A stretch of 64,000 nucleotides of DNA from Mycobacterium sp. Lineage in GTDB: Bacteria; Actinomycetota; Actinomycetes; Mycobacteriales; Mycobacteriaceae. Of this stretch, positions 9,912 to 21,898 are shown piece after piece. The stretch is from contig JAGQTV010000103.1 in NCBI GenBank assembly GCA_020438845.1, forward strand, positions 62,001 through 126,000, read 5' to 3'. Each line of letters begins with the position of its first letter. The stretch's first letter is position 1. The position numbers and the translations under genes were made by a program. The notes beneath the pieces are model-generated. The model had not been told where the DNA came from, did no database searches, and saw only the letters and a program-made list of their open reading frames with translations.

Positions 9912-10886
9912 ATGCACGCTGTCGAAGTCGCCGAGACGGGCGGCCCAGAGGTTCTGCGCTACGTCGAGAAGGCCAAGCCCTCCCCGGGCCCGGGTGAGCT
10001 ACTCATCCGGGCCGACGCCATCGGCGTCAACTTCATAGACACCTACTTCCGCTCCGGGCTCTACCCCCGTGAGTTGCCCTTCGTTGTCGGTACCGAGGTG
10101 TGCGGGACGGTGGCGGCGGTGGGTGATGACGTCGCCGCCATCGGCGTGGGTGATCGGGTGGTGACCGCCAACGCGGTCGGGGCATATGCCGAATTTTGCA
10201 CAGCACCAGCAGATTTCGTCGCCTACGTGCCCGACGCCGTTGCTTCGGATGCCATCGCCTCCGCGCTGCTGAAGGGGATCACAGCGCACTATCTGATCAA
10301 GTCCGTATATCCGGTACAACCGCGTGACTTCGTGCTGGTGCATGCCGGTGCGGGCGGTGTGGGGCTGCTGCTCACCCAATGGGCGACCAGCCTCGGCGCG
10401 CGGGTCATCACGACAGTCTCAACGCCGGAGAAGGCCAAGCTGTCACGCCAAGCCGGGGCCGAAGAAGTGCTCGACTATCCCGACGATCCGACTGAGTTCG
10501 CCCTGCGGGTGCGCGAAGTCACCAACGGGCACGGCGTCGCCGCGGTCTACGACGGGGTAGGCGCCTCGACGTTCGATGCCAGCCTCGCCAGCCTGGCGGT
10601 GCGCGGCACCCTGGCATTGTTCGGCGCGGCAAGCGGGCCGGTTCCCCCGGTGGACCCGCAACGCCTGAATGTTGCCGGCTCGGTTTACCTGACCAGGCCG
10701 ACCATCAGCCACTTCCTGCGGACCCCGGACGAGTTCGCCTGGCGGGCGGGTGAGTTGCTGGACGCCCTCGCTGACGGCTCGGTGACCGTCACGGTGGGTG
10801 GCCACTACCCGCTGGCCGAGGCCGCACAGGCCCATCGCGATCTCCAAGGGCGTCGGACCACGGGGTCGATCGTGCTGTTGCCCTAG
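9912..10886 (+). CDS. qor: Zinc-free quinone oxidoreductase (Qor-like MDR family)
   Basis: 324-aa medium-chain dehydrogenase/reductase of the NADPH:quinone reductase type. The N-terminal GroES-like domain has NFIDTYFRSGLYP, characteristic of Qor. The Rossmann fold has HAGAGGVGLLLTQWA near residue 145. The catalytic-zinc cysteine pattern of alcohol dehydrogenases is absent. A GTG at 9897 would add five residues; I chose ATG 9912, preceded by AAGG. The neighbours are heme biosynthesis genes on the other strand, as in M. tuberculosis Rv1454c, but no functional link is evident. Confidence 0.9.
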   Translation: MHAVEVAETGGPEVLRYVEKAKPSPGPGELLIRADAIGVNFIDTYFRSGLYPRELPFVVGTEVCGTVAAVGDDVAAIGVGDRVVTANAVGAYAEFCTAPADFVAYVPDAVASDAIASALLKGITAHYLIKSVYPVQPRDFVLVHAGAGGVGLLLTQWATSLGARVITTVSTPEKAKLSRQAGAEEVLDYPDDPTEFALRVREVTNGHGVAAVYDGVGASTFDASLASLAVRGTLALFGAASGPVPPVDPQRLNVAGSVYLTRPTISHFLRTPDEFAWRAGELLDALADGSVTVTVGGHYPLAEAAQAHRDLQGRRTTGSIVLLP

Positions 10887-10914
10887 GCGGGTTGCCGCTG
10901 ATACGAGCGGGGGC

Positions 10915-11865
10915 TCAAAACACCGTCGGCAGCGCCAGCACCGAATCGACCGCCAATGCGACGAACACCGCGGCCAGGTAGTTGTTGGAGTGCAGGAAGA
11001 GGCGCAGCGGCTTGACCGCCTCGCCGCGCCGCACCCCGGCATACAACCGGTGTGCCAGCGTCAGGAACCAGGCGCCGGCCAGTGCGGCCACCGACGCGTA
11101 CAGCCAGCCCGCGGCTGGGACCAATGCCAGGGTCGCCGCCACCGTCAGCCACGTGTAGATCACGATCTGACGGGTCACCTGCTGCTCGGTGGCCACGACG
11201 GGAAGCATCGGTACACCCGCGGCGCGGTAATCCTCCTTGTACTTCATAGCCAGCGCCCAGGTGTGCGGCGGAGTCCAGAAGAAGATGATGGCGAACATGG
11301 CCAACGCCTGCCAGCCGATTGTGCCGGTGACAGCAGACCAACCGATCATCACGGGCATGCAGCCGGCCGCCCCGCCCCACACCACGTTCTGCGAGGTGCG
11401 GCGCTTGAGCACCAGCGTGTAGACCAACACGTAAAACGCGATCGTGGCCGACGCCAGGTGGGCCGAGAGCAGATTCGTGGTCCACCAGAGCCAGAAAAAC
11501 GAGCCGACGGAAAGGGCCAGACCGAATATCAGGGCATGGCCGCGCGGCACCGTCGCCCGGGCCAGCGGCCGGCGCTCGGTCCGCTTCATCACCTTGTCGA
11601 TGTCGGCATCGGCGACACAGTTCAGGGTGTTGGCGCCGCCGGCCGCCAGAAGCCCACCGAACAGCGTGTTCAGGATCAGCACCAGATCGGCGTGGCCGCG
11701 GTGGGCCAGCAGCATCGCCGGGATCGTGGTGACCAGCAACAATTCGATGACGCGCGGCTTCATCAACGCCAGGTAGCCCAGCGCCGCGCTGCGGAATCGA
11801 CTCGGTGCGCCTGCCGGGGTGGACGGGCCGGACTCGCCGACGAGATGGCCTTCGCGAATTCTCAC
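10915..11865 (-). CDS. ctaB: Protoheme IX farnesyltransferase CtaB (heme O synthase)
   Basis: 316-aa UbiA-superfamily prenyltransferase with about nine membrane segments; it attaches a farnesyl group to protoheme to give heme O. The first aspartate-rich motif [20 protein letters not shown] (about 135-154) and the second conserved loop [14 protein letters not shown] are intact. The start is a GTG at 11865, with AGGAG 9 bases upstream. The N-terminal 20 residues are variable. Together with ctaA it supplies heme A to the cytochrome oxidase. The 28 bases to the convergent qor gene contain only a short CCGCT/AGCGG inverted repeat. Confidence 0.94.
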   Translation of the reverse strand: MRIREGHLVGESGPSTPAGAPSRFRSAALGYLALMKPRVIELLLVTTIPAMLLAHRGHADLVLILNTLFGGLLAAGGANTLNCVADADIDKVMKRTERRPLARATVPRGHALIFGLALSVGSFFWLWWTTNLLSAHLASATIAFYVLVYTLVLKRRTSQNVVWGGAAGCMPVMIGWSAVTGTIGWQALAMFAIIFFWTPPHTWALAMKYKEDYRAAGVPMLPVVATEQQVTRQIVIYTWLTVAATLALVPAAGWLYASVAALAGAWFLTLAHRLYAGVRRGEAVKPLRLFLHSNNYLAAVFVALAVDSVLALPTVF

Positions 11866-12020
11866 GCAGTCAACTCCTCAGCCGATTATTCACCCGAATT
11901 TTTCAATGCCGACCCTCTACCGCATCAGGGCCGACATCTACTACACAGGATGGTAGACCGCAACGTGGCCGATTTGGTACTGCGGGGCCCAATTACCGCG
12001 CTAGGGCTCCCTTCCCACTC

Positions 12021-12026
12021 TAGGGT
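12021..12026 (+). promoter_or_regulatory. Candidate -10 box (TAGGGT) for the tkt operon
   Basis: TAGGGT fits TAnnnT and would give an untranslated leader of about 45 bases before tkt, within the 212-base divergent ctaB/tkt spacer. No convincing -35 is seen. Weak evidence; the spacer shows no other recognisable element. Confidence 0.28.
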
Positions 12027-12077
12027 GGGCACAGAACCGGGTGCCTGCTGATTCGACCCCCAGGAGTGAGAGAGTTC

Positions 12078-14168
12078 GTGACGACGCTCGACGATATTTC
12101 CGTGCTGACCCAGCCGCATCATCCCGACGATTGGACCGACCTCGACACCCGCGCCGTGGACACGGTTCGGGTGCTGGCCGCCGACGCGGTCCAAAAGGTC
12201 GGAAACGGCCACCCCGGCACGGCGATGAGCCTCGCGCCGGTGGCCTACACCCTCTTCCAACGGGTGATGCGCCACGATCCGAGCGATACCGAGTGGCTGG
12301 GCCGCGACCGATTCGTGCTCTCCTGCGGGCACTCGAGCCTCACCCTGTACCTCCAGCTGTATCTGGGCGGATTCGGCCTGGAACTGTCCGATATCGAGGC
12401 CCTGCGGACCTGGGGCTCCAAGACCCCGGGGCACCCCGAGTACAGGCACACCAAGGGCGTGGAAATCACCACCGGCCCCCTCGGTCAGGGACTGGCCTCC
12501 GCAGTGGGCATGGCGATGGCGGCGCGTTATGAACGCGGGTTGTTCGATCCCGACGCACCGGCAGGCACCAGCCCGTTCGACCACCACATCTACGTCATCG
12601 CCTCCGACGGCGACATGGAGGAGGGCGTGACCAGCGAGGCATCTTCGCTGGCGGGCACCCAACAACTCGGCAACCTCATCGTCATCTGGGACGACAACAA
12701 GATCTCCATCGAGCACGACACCAAGATCGCGTTCACCGAGGACACCCCGGCCCGCTACGAGGCCTACGGGTGGCATGTCCAGTTCGTCGAAGGCGGTGAG
12801 AACGTCACCGGCATCGAAGAAGCGATCGCTAACGCCAAGGCCGTCACCGACCGGCCGTCGTTCATCGCGGTCAGGACCATCATCGGCTACCCCGCACCGA
12901 CCAAGATGAACACCGGCGGGGTGCATGGCTCGGCGCTGGGCCCCGAGGAGGTGGCCGCCACCAAGGAGGTCCTCGGGTTCGATCCGGACAAGAGTTTCGA
13001 CGTCGCCGACGACGTCATCGCCCACACGCGCAAGCTGGTCGATCGAGGCCGGGCGGCCCACGAGACCTGGCAGGCCGACTTCGACGCCTGGGCTCAGCGC
13101 GAACCGGAGCGCAAGGCATTGCTGGACCGCCTGCTGGCCGGCGCCCTGCCTGAGGGTTGGGACGAGGGTCTGCCGCACTGGGAACCCGGCTCCAAGGCGG
13201 TGGCCACCCGGGCCGCCTCCGGTGAAGTGCTGTCCGCGCTCGGCAAGACGCTGCCCGAACTGTGGGGCGGTTCGGCCGACCTCGCCGGCAGCAACAACAC
13301 CACGATCAAGGGAGCCCCGTCCTTCGGCCCGCCGTCGATCTCCACCCACGACTGGACTGCCGACTGGTACGGCCGCACCCTGCATTTCGGTATCCGCGAG
13401 CACGCCATGGGATCGATCCTGTCCGGCATCGTGCTGCACGGTCCGACCAGGGCCTACGGTGGCACCTTCCTCCAGTTCGCCGACTACATGCGCGGCGCGG
13501 TGCGCCTGGCAGCGCTGATGGACATCCCCACGATCTATGTCTGGACCCACGATTCCATCGGCCTCGGCGAGGACGGCCCCACCCACCAGCCGATCGAGCA
13601 CCTCGCCGCACTCCGAGCCATCCCCCGGCTCTCGGTGGTGCGCCCCGCGGACCCGAACGAGACGGCTTACGCCTGGCGCGCCATCCTGGAGCGCACGGGC
13701 GGCGACGGCCCAACCGGGCTGATCCTCACCCGACAGGGCGTGCCCGTGCTGGAAGGCACCAGCAGCGATGGCGTCGCCCGCGGCGGCTATGTGTTGGGCG
13801 GCGCGGATCCCAGCGACGCCGATGTCATCATCATCGCCACCGGCTCGGAGGTTCAGTTGGCGGTCGAAGCGGTGAAGATGTTGGCGCAGCGGGATATCCG
13901 CGCCTACGTGGTGTCCATGCCCTGCGTGGAGTGGTTCGAGGCCCAGCCCCAGGAATATCGGGACAGCGTCCTGCCGCCTGAAGTGCCCGCCCGAGTCGCG
14001 GTCGAGGCCGGGATAGCGCAGAGTTGGTACAAATACGTCGGCGACGCCGGCGAGATCGTCTCCATCGAACGATTCGGCGAGTCGGCCGACGACAAGACAT
14101 TGTTCCGCGAGTTCGGGTTCACCCCGGAAGCCGTCGTAGCCGCCGCAGAACGGGCATTCGACAACTAG
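12078..14168 (+). CDS. tkt: Transketolase
   Basis: 696-aa thiamine-diphosphate enzyme of the non-oxidative pentose phosphate pathway. The ThDP motif begins at [13 protein letters not shown] (about residue 178) and ends in WDDNKISIE; conserved [25 protein letters not shown], the pyrimidine domain [14 protein letters not shown] and the C-terminal domain are all present. I chose the GTG at 12078, giving VTTLDDIS, which matches the M. tuberculosis N-terminus; an in-frame GTG at 12066 is possible. It is the first gene of tkt-tal-zwf-opcA-pgl. Confidence 0.96.
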   Translation: MTTLDDISVLTQPHHPDDWTDLDTRAVDTVRVLAADAVQKVGNGHPGTAMSLAPVAYTLFQRVMRHDPSDTEWLGRDRFVLSCGHSSLTLYLQLYLGGFGLELSDIEALRTWGSKTPGHPEYRHTKGVEITTGPLGQGLASAVGMAMAARYERGLFDPDAPAGTSPFDHHIYVIASDGDMEEGVTSEASSLAGTQQLGNLIVIWDDNKISIEHDTKIAFTEDTPARYEAYGWHVQFVEGGENVTGIEEAIANAKAVTDRPSFIAVRTIIGYPAPTKMNTGGVHGSALGPEEVAATKEVLGFDPDKSFDVADDVIAHTRKLVDRGRAAHETWQADFDAWAQREPERKALLDRLLAGALPEGWDEGLPHWEPGSKAVATRAASGEVLSALGKTLPELWGGSADLAGSNNTTIKGAPSFGPPSISTHDWTADWYGRTLHFGIREHAMGSILSGIVLHGPTRAYGGTFLQFADYMRGAVRLAALMDIPTIYVWTHDSIGLGEDGPTHQPIEHLAALRAIPRLSVVRPADPNETAYAWRAILERTGGDGPTGLILTRQGVPVLEGTSSDGVARGGYVLGGADPSDADVIIIATGSEVQLAVEAVKMLAQRDIRAYVVSMPCVEWFEAQPQEYRDSVLPPEVPARVAVEAGIAQSWYKYVGDAGEIVSIERFGESADDKTLFREFGFTPEAVVAAAERAFDN

Positions 14169-14202
14169 CCAAACCGATATCGATCGTAAGGAGTACCCCA
14201 CC

Positions 14203-15318
14203 ATGGCCCAGAACCCGAACTTGGCTGCACTGTCCGCTGCCGGTGTTTCCGTCTGGCTCGACGACCTGTCCAGGGACCGGCTGACGTCGGGCAACCTGCA
14301 GGAGCTGATCGACACCCGCAGCGTCGTGGGCGTCACCACCAACCCGTCGATCTTCCAGGCAGCGCTGTCGAAGGGCACCGCCTACGCCGATCAGGTGGCC
14401 GAACTCGCGGCGCGTGGCGCCGATGTGGACGCCGTGATCCGCACCGCCACCACCGACGACGTACGGCAGGCCTGCGACGTGCTGCGCCCTCAGTGGGAGG
14501 CCTCCGACGGCATCGACGGGCGGGTGTCCATCGAGGTCGACCCCCGCCTTGCCCATGACACCGACCAGACGATCGCACAGGCGATCGAGCTGTGGAAGAT
14601 CGTCGACCGGCCCAACCTGCTGATCAAGATTCCCGCCACGCTGGCCGGGCTGCCCGCGATCACGGCGGTCCTGGCCGAGGGGATCTCGGTCAATGTCACG
14701 CTGATCTTCTCCGTCGAGCGACACCGCGCGGTGATGGACGCCTATCTCGCTGGACTCGAAGCCGCCCTCAAGGCAGGGCACGATCTCAACGACATCCAGT
14801 CGGTCGCCTCGTTCTTCGTGTCCCGGGTGGACACCGAGGTCGACAAGCGACTGGAGAAGATCGGCACCAAAGAGGCACTGGCGTTACGGGGCCGGGCCGG
14901 AGTGGCCAACGCGAGGCTGGCCTACGCCGCCTACGAAGATGTGTTCAACAGCAAGCGGTGGGTACCACTCGCCGAGGAGGGCGCCTGGGTGCAACGCCCC
15001 CTGTGGGCGTCCACCGGAGTCAAGAACCCGGAGTACTCCGACACCCTCTACGTCACCGAATTGGTCGCCCCCGACACGGTCAACACGATGCCGGAGAAGA
15101 CGCTTGAGGCGGTCGCCGAGCACGGGGTCGTCACCGGAGACACCATCACCGGAACGGCCAAGTCCGCCCAGGCGCTGTTCGACAAGCTGGAGGGCGTCGG
15201 CATCGACCTGGCCGACGTGTTCAAGGTCCTCGAGGATGAAGGCGTGGAGAAGTTCGAGAAGTCCTGGCAGGAGTTGCTCGAAGCCACCCAGACCACGCTG
15301 GACGCCGCCTCGAAATGA
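14203..15318 (+). CDS. tal: Transaldolase
   Basis: 371-aa class of transaldolase typical of actinobacteria. The Schiff-base lysine lies in LLIKIPAT near residue 142, with VTTNPSIFQ near the N-terminus and VNVTLIFS after the active site. A clear AAGGAG lies 9 bases before the ATG at 14203. The gene follows tkt by 34 bases and its stop overlaps the zwf start (ATGA), consistent with one operon interconverting sugar phosphates. Confidence 0.96.
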   Translation: MAQNPNLAALSAAGVSVWLDDLSRDRLTSGNLQELIDTRSVVGVTTNPSIFQAALSKGTAYADQVAELAARGADVDAVIRTATTDDVRQACDVLRPQWEASDGIDGRVSIEVDPRLAHDTDQTIAQAIELWKIVDRPNLLIKIPATLAGLPAITAVLAEGISVNVTLIFSVERHRAVMDAYLAGLEAALKAGHDLNDIQSVASFFVSRVDTEVDKRLEKIGTKEALALRGRAGVANARLAYAAYEDVFNSKRWVPLAEEGAWVQRPLWASTGVKNPEYSDTLYVTELVAPDTVNTMPEKTLEAVAEHGVVTGDTITGTAKSAQALFDKLEGVGIDLADVFKVLEDEGVEKFEKSWQELLEATQTTLDAASK

Positions 15319-16895
15319 CCTCCGTGAGTTCGGTTTACGAGGCTCCGCACCCCGGCCCGGCCGGTTGGCACAACCCGTTGCGCGACAAGCGCGACAAGCG
15401 GATGCCGCGCATCGCCGGCCCCTGCGGCGTGGTGATTTTCGGTGTCACCGGCGATCTGTCCCGGAAGAAACTGATGCCGGCGATCTACGATCTGGCCAAC
15501 CGTGGCCTGCTGCCGCCGTCCTTCGCGTTGATCGGTTTCGCCCGCCGGGATTGGGCCGACCAGGATTTCGGCCAGATCGTCCACGACGCCGTCAGGGAGC
15601 ATGCCCGGACCCCGTTCCGCCAGGAGGTGTGGGATCGGCTCGCTGAGGGATTCCGGTTCGTCCAAGGCAGTTTCGACGACGACGCCTCCTTCGTTCGGCT
15701 TGCCGAGACGCTGAACAAGCTCGACGTCGACCGTGGTACCGGCGGCAATCATGCCTTCTACCTGTCGATTCCGCCGAGCGCCTTCCCGGTGGTCTGCGAG
15801 CAGCTGAAGAAGTCGGGACTGGCCAGCCCCAAGGACGGCCGGTGGAGCAGGGTGGTGATCGAGAAGCCCTTCGGCCACGACCTGCAAAGCGCCGAAGACC
15901 TCAACAAGGTCGTCAACAGCGTCTTCCCCGAACAGTCGGTGTTCCGCATCGATCACTATCTGGGCAAGGAGACGGTGCAGAACATCCTGGCACTGCGTTT
16001 CGCCAATGAGCTGTACGAGCCGACCTGGAACAGCCACTACATCGACAGTGTGCAGATCACCATGGCCGAGGACATCGGCTTGGGCGGGCGGGCCGGCTAT
16101 TACGACGGTATCGGCGCCGCCCGTGACGTGATTCAGAACCACTTGCTTCAACTGCTGGCTCTCACCGCGATGGAGGAGCCGGTCAATTTCGGCCCCGAGG
16201 AGGTCAAGGCCGAGAAGATCAAGGTGCTCTCCGCCATTCGGTTGGCGCAGCCGCTGGACTTGACCACCTCGCGCGGGCAGTACACGGCCGGATGGCAGGG
16301 CGGCCAGAAGGTGGTGGGTCTGCTCGATGAGGACGGGTTCTCGCACACTTCGACCACCGAGACGTTCGCCGCGATCACCTTGGAGGTCGACACCCGTCGG
16401 TGGGCTGGCGTTCCGTTCTACCTGCGAACTGGAAAACGTCTGGGCCGCAGGGTGACCGAGATCGCGCTGTTGTTCAAGCGAGCACCGCATCTGCCCTTCG
16501 ACGCCACGATGACCGAGGAACTCGGGCAGAACGCCCTGGTGATGCGGATCCAACCGGACGAGGGCATCACTCTGCGGTTCGGATCCAAGGTGCCGGGCAG
16601 CACCATGGAGGTGCGCGACGTCAACATGGATTTCTCCTACGGCTCCGCCTTCGCCGAGGATTCACCCGAGGCCTACGAGCGGCTGATTCTCGACGTGCTG
16701 CTCGGCGAGCCCTCACTGTTCCCGGTGAATGCCGAGGTCGAGTTGTCCTGGGAGATTCTGGATCCGGTGCTCGACTACTGGGCCGCCGAGGACAAGGCGG
16801 GCGGCAAACCCGATCCGTACGAATCCGGCGGTTGGGGTCCGGCCTCGGCCTTCGAGATGCTCGAGCGGTCGGGCCGCGAATGGAGAAGGCCCTAG
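15315..16895 (+). CDS. zwf: Glucose-6-phosphate 1-dehydrogenase
   Basis: 526-aa G6PDH, the first step of the oxidative pentose phosphate pathway. The coenzyme-binding fingerprint [14 protein letters not shown] lies near residue 44, and the substrate/catalytic motif RIDHYLGKE near residue 213. The start ATG overlaps the tal stop by 4 bases; the first 35 residues precede the conserved fold. The stop codon lies in the first copy of an 18-bp tandem duplication (16879-16914). OpcA, encoded next, modulates or assembles G6PDH in actinobacteria and cyanobacteria. M. tuberculosis calls this gene zwf2. Confidence 0.96.
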   Translation: MTSVSSVYEAPHPGPAGWHNPLRDKRDKRMPRIAGPCGVVIFGVTGDLSRKKLMPAIYDLANRGLLPPSFALIGFARRDWADQDFGQIVHDAVREHARTPFRQEVWDRLAEGFRFVQGSFDDDASFVRLAETLNKLDVDRGTGGNHAFYLSIPPSAFPVVCEQLKKSGLASPKDGRWSRVVIEKPFGHDLQSAEDLNKVVNSVFPEQSVFRIDHYLGKETVQNILALRFANELYEPTWNSHYIDSVQITMAEDIGLGGRAGYYDGIGAARDVIQNHLLQLLALTAMEEPVNFGPEEVKAEKIKVLSAIRLAQPLDLTTSRGQYTAGWQGGQKVVGLLDEDGFSHTSTTETFAAITLEVDTRRWAGVPFYLRTGKRLGRRVTEIALLFKRAPHLPFDATMTEELGQNALVMRIQPDEGITLRFGSKVPGSTMEVRDVNMDFSYGSAFAEDSPEAYERLILDVLLGEPSLFPVNAEVELSWEILDPVLDYWAAEDKAGGKPDPYESGGWGPASAFEMLERSGREWRRP

Positions 16896-16914
16896 TAATG
16901 GAGAAGGCCCGAGT
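16879..16914. repeat. 18-bp tandem duplication spanning the zwf stop
   Basis: AATGGAGAAGGCCCTAGT (16879-16896) is followed directly by the same 18 bases with one change, CGAGT for CTAGT. The period is in frame. In the first copy CTAG creates the zwf stop; in the second copy the same frame would read WRRPE then TGA. This looks like a recent duplication that moved the stop, with the second copy now serving as spacer before opcA. Confidence 0.85.
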
Positions 16915-16929
16915 GAGGATTGACGGCTC

Positions 16930-17856
16930 ATGATCGTTGACCTACCGAACACCACGACCAACGACATCAACAAGCGCATCACCTCGCTGCGCGAAGAGGG
17001 TGGTGCGATCACACTCGGCCGGGTGCTCTCCTTGGTGGTTGTCCCCGACGCCGAAGAGATCCTCGAGGACGCGATCGAGGCGGCAGTCGCCTCCAGTCGC
17101 GAACACCCCTGCCGCATCATCGTGGTGGTGCCGGCCGACCGGTTGGCAAGCGAACCGCGGTTGGACGGCCAGCTTCGGGTAGGCGGCGACGCCGGTGCCG
17201 GCGAGGTGGTGGTACTGCGCACGCATGGGCCGCTGGCCGCCCATGCCAGCAGCGTTGTGCTCCCCTTTCTGTTGCCCGACACTCCCGTGGTGGTGTGGTG
17301 GCCGCGGACCGCACCTGCCGTACCCGCCCAGGACTCGCTGGGCCGCTTGGCGATTCGCCGTATCACCGACGCAACCGGCGCCGAGGACCCGTTGGCGACC
17401 TTGCGGAGCAGGCTCACCGGCTACACCCAGGGGGACACCGACCTCGCCTGGAGTCGAATCACCTACTGGCGCGCGCTGCTGGCCTCCGCCATCGAGCAGC
17501 CGCCGTACGAGTCGATCACGTCCGCGGTGGTGTCCGGACTCAAAGACGAACCCGCGCTGGACATCCTGGCCGGCTGGCTGGCCGGCCGCATCGACGGCCC
17601 GGTCCGGCGCGAGGTAGGCGAACTCAAGGTCCAACTCATCCAGCCCAGCCAGACGATCACACTGGCGCGCCCACAGAACGGGAGCACCGCGACCCTGAGC
17701 CGTACCGGTCGGCCCGATGCCCAGCTTCCGCTTCCGCGCCGGGAGACCCGCGAGTGCCTGGCTGAGGATCTGCGCCGACTCGACGCGGACGAGGTCTACC
17801 ACGAGGCCCTGGCCGGGCTGGAGAAAGTACAGTACGCGACCGGCAGGAGCACCTGA
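16930..17856 (+). CDS. opcA: OpcA, glucose-6-phosphate dehydrogenase assembly/activator protein
   Basis: 308-aa OpcA family protein. Recognisable segments are [14 protein letters not shown] at the N-terminus, [11 protein letters not shown] near residue 60, [11 protein letters not shown] near residue 115 and a [11 protein letters not shown] segment near residue 176. OpcA is needed for full G6PDH activity in cyanobacteria and is a redox-sensitive partner in actinobacteria (family knowledge). It follows zwf by 34 bases and is separated from pgl by 2 bases, so co-expression with its target is expected. Confidence 0.93.
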   Translation: MIVDLPNTTTNDINKRITSLREEGGAITLGRVLSLVVVPDAEEILEDAIEAAVASSREHPCRIIVVVPADRLASEPRLDGQLRVGGDAGAGEVVVLRTHGPLAAHASSVVLPFLLPDTPVVVWWPRTAPAVPAQDSLGRLAIRRITDATGAEDPLATLRSRLTGYTQGDTDLAWSRITYWRALLASAIEQPPYESITSAVVSGLKDEPALDILAGWLAGRIDGPVRREVGELKVQLIQPSQTITLARPQNGSTATLSRTGRPDAQLPLPRRETRECLAEDLRRLDADEVYHEALAGLEKVQYATGRST

Positions 17857-17858
17857 CC

Positions 17859-18620
17859 GTGTCGTCGGTGAGCGTCCTCACCTACCCCGATACCGACACT
17901 CTGGTGGCTGCGGCCGGTGATCGCTTGGCACAGGGGATTTCGGCTGCGATCGCGGCTCGGGGAAGGGCACTGATCGTTCTCACCGGCGGGGGCACTGGCA
18001 TCGGTCTGCTCAAACGGCTGCGCAGCCACCCACTGGACTGGTCCCACGTGCATCTGTTCTGGGGCGACGAACGATACGTGCCCCGCGACGACGACGAGCG
18101 CAATGAAAAGCAGGCCCGCGAGGCGCTCTTGGACCACGTCGGCGTGCCGGAGGCCAACATTCACCCGATGCCGGCCAGCGACGGACCCTTCGGTCCCGAT
18201 CTCGATGCTGCTGCCGACGCCTATGCTCTCATGTTGGCCGCACATGCCGAATCAGGTGCATTCACACCCATTTTCGATATTCACCTGCTCGGCATGGGCG
18301 GCGAGGGCCACATCAACTCGCTGTTCCCGCACACCCCCGCCGTCGCTGAGACCCACCGGACAGTGGTAGGGGTGGAGGACTCCCCCAAGCCACCGCCGCG
18401 GCGGATAACCCTGACCCTGCCTGCGGTGCATCGATCCCGCGAGGTGTGGTTGGTGGTCTCCGGTGAGGGCAAGGCGGACGCGGTTGCCGCCGCCGTCGGG
18501 GGCGCAGATCCGGCGGACGTCCCAGCCGCGGGAGCGGTCGGCCGGGAGGAGACACTGTGGCTGCTGGATGCGGCCGCCGCTACCAAGCTGCAGGACCGTG
18601 ATGCCGGAGGACCATCATGA
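17859..18620 (+). CDS. pgl: 6-phosphogluconolactonase
   Basis: 253-aa sugar-phosphate lactonase (DevB/NagB-like fold), second step of the oxidative pentose phosphate pathway. Motifs include [15 protein letters not shown] near residue 43, [18 protein letters not shown] near residue 65 and [15 protein letters not shown] near residue 145. The start is a GTG 2 bases after opcA. Its stop overlaps the next small gene (ATGA). Older mycobacterial annotations call it devB. Confidence 0.95.
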   Translation: MSSVSVLTYPDTDTLVAAAGDRLAQGISAAIAARGRALIVLTGGGTGIGLLKRLRSHPLDWSHVHLFWGDERYVPRDDDERNEKQAREALLDHVGVPEANIHPMPASDGPFGPDLDAAADAYALMLAAHAESGAFTPIFDIHLLGMGGEGHINSLFPHTPAVAETHRTVVGVEDSPKPPPRRITLTLPAVHRSREVWLVVSGEGKADAVAAAVGGADPADVPAAGAVGREETLWLLDAAAATKLQDRDAGGPS

Positions 18621-18952
18621 ATGAGAAACAACCGCCCCGCACCGCCGCCGAACGAATTCGCACACTCGCCCAAGCTGCACTGAACGCTGATCAGACCGTC
18701 GATCAGGTCGACCAGGTCCTCGATGACCTGGATCAGAGCCTCGAGGGCCTGAACAGGGCCGTTGGTGGGCTCGAAGACTCGCTGGAGTACTTCGACAACA
18801 CCCTGAAGAAGCTGAACGGCACCCTCACCCGATTGGAGGGCATCGTCGACCGGGTCGAGCGGATGGTGGATGTCGCCGAGTCGCTGATGTCACCGGTGGC
18901 GGCCACCGAGTCTGCGGTGCGCGGAGTGCTCGGCGTCTTTAGACGCAAGTGA
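18617..18952 (+). CDS. Small coiled-coil protein of unknown function (Rv1444c-like)
   Basis: 111-aa protein, translationally coupled to pgl by an ATGA overlap. Heptad-like spacing of hydrophobic residues from about residue 25 to 85 ([44 protein letters not shown]) predicts a coiled coil. The N-terminus is basic and the C-terminus ends in VFRRK. There is no signal peptide and no catalytic motif. The same small gene follows devB in M. tuberculosis (Rv1444c), so it is a conserved part of this operon; its role is unknown. Confidence 0.78.
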   Translation: MNEKQPPRTAAERIRTLAQAALNADQTVDQVDQVLDDLDQSLEGLNRAVGGLEDSLEYFDNTLKKLNGTLTRLEGIVDRVERMVDVAESLMSPVAATESAVRGVLGVFRRK

Positions 18953-18973
18953 TAGGCGTTCCGGCGTAAGTGA

Positions 18974-21793
18974 TCAACCGCTGTTGCGCAACGCCGAGGC
19001 CAGCCCGCTCATCGTGAGCAGGATCCCGAGCTGAACTTGGTCGTCATCCTCCCCGGAACGGTAACGGCGCAGCAATTCCACCTGCAGATGGTTCAAGGGT
19101 TCGAGGTACGGGAACCTGTTGAACACCGACCGCGCCAACGACGGGTTATCGGCCAGCAGATCATCCTCACCGGTGATCAGTTTGTACGCAGCAATGGTCC
19201 GCTCGTGCTCGGCGCAGATCTTGTCGAAGACGCGGCGTCGCAGATCGCGGTCGGCGACCAGCTCGGAGTATCGGGCGGCCAATCCCAGGTCGGACTTGGC
19301 CAGCACTTGAGCCATGTTCGACAGGATGGTTCGGAAGAACGGCCAAGTCTCATACAGCTTCCGCAGGACTGAAACACCGTCCTCCGCTCCCCCGTTTTCG
19401 GCGATCCACTCCTGGACCGCTGTGCCCGTTCCGTACCAACCGGGCAACATCACCCGGCACTGGCTCCAGGCCAGCACCCAGGGAATGGCCCGCAGGTCGC
19501 TGATCGCCTTGGTCTGCTTGCGGCTTGCGGGACGGCTGCCGATGTTCATCGAGCCGATCTCGGTCACCGGCGTCGACGCTTCGAAGTACTCGACGAATCC
19601 CGGTGTGTCATGGACCAATTCGGCATAGGCGCGGCGCGCCCGGGCCGCCAGGTCGTCGAGCACCCGATAGGCCGACTCGGCAGCGGCACCCAGTCCCTCG
19701 ACATCGAGCAGGGTCGACTCCAGCGTCGCGGCAACCAAGCTCTCCAGATTGCGATGCGCGATGCGCGGTTCGGCGTACTTGGCGGCGATCACCTCGCCCT
19801 GCTCGGTCAACCGGATGGAGCCGTCGACCGCACCCGGCGGCTGGGCCAAAATCGCGTCGTAACTCGGGCCGCCACCACGCCCCACCGTCCCGCCGCGACC
19901 GTGGAAGAGCCGCAACCGAATTCCGTTCTTACGGGCTGATTCCACCAACTCCAGTTCGGCGCGGTACAGCGCCCAGTTCGCCGCCAGGTAACCACCGTCC
20001 TTGTTGGAGTCGGAGTAACCCAGCATGACTTCCTGGGTTGCTGCCTGCGCGTCGACGATCGCCCGGTAGACCGGCACAGCGAGAGCCGACTCCAGGATCG
20101 TCGCACCGTGCTGAAGGTCCTCGATGGTCTCGAACAGCGGCACGATCCCTACTGGGGCATAACGATCCGGCCCCGAAACATCGAGCAGCCCCGCTTCTTT
20201 CAACAACAGCGCAGCTTCCAGCAGGTCCGACACCGACTGACACATCGAAATGATGTACGTCGGCACCGCTGCGGGGCCCAACAGCCGCACCGCCCGTGCG
20301 GCCGCGGCGATGATGTCCAATTCCTTGCGGGCCAGCGCCGACAGTTCCGCACCCTCGCGGATCAGTGGACGGCGGGTCGACAGTTCGGCGACCAATAGCT
20401 CGACACGCTGCGATTCCGCGAGCGCAGAGTAGTCCGGGTGTACGCCGGCCCAGGCAAGCAGTTCGGTCACCACCTGCTCGTGGGTCTCGGAGTTCTGCCG
20501 CATGTCCAAGCCGCACAGATGGAAGCCGAAGACCTCCACCGCATTCGCCAGTCGGGCCAACCGATCCTCGGCAAGCAATTCGCTGCCGTGATCCCGCAGC
20601 GAGGCTTCGATCACCTCCAGGTCGGCGAGCAGCTGGTCCGGGGTCTGGTAGGCCGGCAGACCCAGGGACAGCATTCCGTCGGGCTGCCGGTCAAGCATCC
20701 CGGCGTCGGCCATCTCCATCGCAGTCGCGGTGAGCCGGCCCCGAACCACCCGGACTGCACGGCGGTAGGGTTCGTCCGCACGGGCCGGGTCCTCATGCTG
20801 GGCCGCCAGATCCTCGAGTTCGGGGCTGACCTCCACCAGGCGGGCCGACATCGACAGCTCCCGCTGAAGGGCGGCCAACTCGGCGAAATAATGCTCCAAC
20901 GCGGTGAATGCGGCGCTGCTGGTGGCAAGCTGCACGACGTCCGCGTTGACGTTGGGGTTGCCGTCGCGGTCCCCGCCGATCCACGAGCCGGGCCGGATGA
21001 TCGGCTCGGACAGCAGGTCGGCGTCCGGCCAACGACGGCGCAGCGCGTCCCGCACCTCCGCGTTGACCCTGGGAATGGCGTCGAAGAATGCTGCGGTGTA
21101 GTACCGCAGTCCCGACGCGATCTCGTCGGCAACCTGCAGACGGGACGACCTGATCAGCGCGGTCTGCCACAGCATCAGAATCTGACGGCGCAGTTCGGTC
21201 TCGATCGACCGGCCGTTCTCGGTCTCGTCGAGTCCGTGCAGGCGCATGCGCATCAGCTCGATGATCCGGTTCTGGGTATCGAAAACGGTACGGCGGCGGG
21301 TCTCCGTCGGGTGCGCCGTGATCACCGGCGACACAAATGCTCCGCTCAGGCCGTAGGCGACAGCGGCAGGATCGAGGTCTGCCGCATCCAGCTTGCGATA
21401 AGTGGCGGCAAGGGTGCTGTCCACCGGCGGTTCGCCGGCCGCAATATGGATGGCTCGGCGCCGCTCTCTGTGGATGTCCTCGGCGACGTTGGCCAATAGC
21501 GCGAACTGGCCGAAGGCGCGGATCACCGGGATCGCATCGCGAACATCGATTCCGTCGAACATCTTGGCCAATTCCGCGCGGTCGATCTCCGAGCGGCGCA
21601 CTCGGAACGATTCCACCCGGGCCCGTTCGACCAGGTCGAAGACGTATTCGCCATTCTGCTCGCGGACGGTGTCCCCGAGCATCGCGCCCAGCAGGCGGAT
21701 GTCCTCGCGCATCGGTTCGGTGGCCTCACGGCCCACTTTGGTGCGGTGGACCTCACCGATCGGCTCGAGGGTGGAATCTGGGGCTTCGGTCAT
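18974..21793 (-). CDS. ppc: Phosphoenolpyruvate carboxylase
   Basis: 939-aa PEP carboxylase, which makes oxaloacetate from PEP and bicarbonate (anaplerosis). Family motifs are intact: [14 protein letters not shown] near residue 155, [10 protein letters not shown] near 260, [14 protein letters not shown] near 610 and [12 protein letters not shown] near 725. The C-terminus ends in LRNSG rather than the usual NTG. The ATG at 21793 is preceded by GATACT with 6 bases spacing, possibly leaderless. M. tuberculosis is, from memory, without ppc, so this gene marks a difference from that species. It is divergent from the amidohydrolase and convergent with the pentose-phosphate operon. Confidence 0.95.
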   Translation of the reverse strand: MTEAPDSTLEPIGEVHRTKVGREATEPMREDIRLLGAMLGDTVREQNGEYVFDLVERARVESFRVRRSEIDRAELAKMFDGIDVRDAIPVIRAFGQFALLANVAEDIHRERRRAIHIAAGEPPVDSTLAATYRKLDAADLDPAAVAYGLSGAFVSPVITAHPTETRRRTVFDTQNRIIELMRMRLHGLDETENGRSIETELRRQILMLWQTALIRSSRLQVADEIASGLRYYTAAFFDAIPRVNAEVRDALRRRWPDADLLSEPIIRPGSWIGGDRDGNPNVNADVVQLATSSAAFTALEHYFAELAALQRELSMSARLVEVSPELEDLAAQHEDPARADEPYRRAVRVVRGRLTATAMEMADAGMLDRQPDGMLSLGLPAYQTPDQLLADLEVIEASLRDHGSELLAEDRLARLANAVEVFGFHLCGLDMRQNSETHEQVVTELLAWAGVHPDYSALAESQRVELLVAELSTRRPLIREGAELSALARKELDIIAAAARAVRLLGPAAVPTYIISMCQSVSDLLEAALLLKEAGLLDVSGPDRYAPVGIVPLFETIEDLQHGATILESALAVPVYRAIVDAQAATQEVMLGYSDSNKDGGYLAANWALYRAELELVESARKNGIRLRLFHGRGGTVGRGGGPSYDAILAQPPGAVDGSIRLTEQGEVIAAKYAEPRIAHRNLESLVAATLESTLLDVEGLGAAAESAYRVLDDLAARARRAYAELVHDTPGFVEYFEASTPVTEIGSMNIGSRPASRKQTKAISDLRAIPWVLAWSQCRVMLPGWYGTGTAVQEWIAENGGAEDGVSVLRKLYETWPFFRTILSNMAQVLAKSDLGLAARYSELVADRDLRRRVFDKICAEHERTIAAYKLITGEDDLLADNPSLARSVFNRFPYLEPLNHLQVELLRRYRSGEDDDQVQLGILLTMSGLASALRNSG

Positions 21794-21898
21794 GGGTTCC
21801 AGTATCGAGGTCGGACCCGAAACGCGCAGTGCAGACGGGTCAACCGGGGCAGGGAAGAACAGGCACTCGGCAAGCACACAGGCGGGCAGGATGTCTGT

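Noticed and set aside
11925..14378. Minus-strand open frame of 817 codons
   Set aside because: It is the antisense of tkt and the start of tal; the composition is that of a GC-rich shadow frame, with no recognisable domain, while the plus strand encodes a complete transketolase.
15048..16553. Minus-strand open frame of 501 codons
   Set aside because: Antisense shadow of zwf and the end of tal; the plus-strand enzymes are full length with all motifs.
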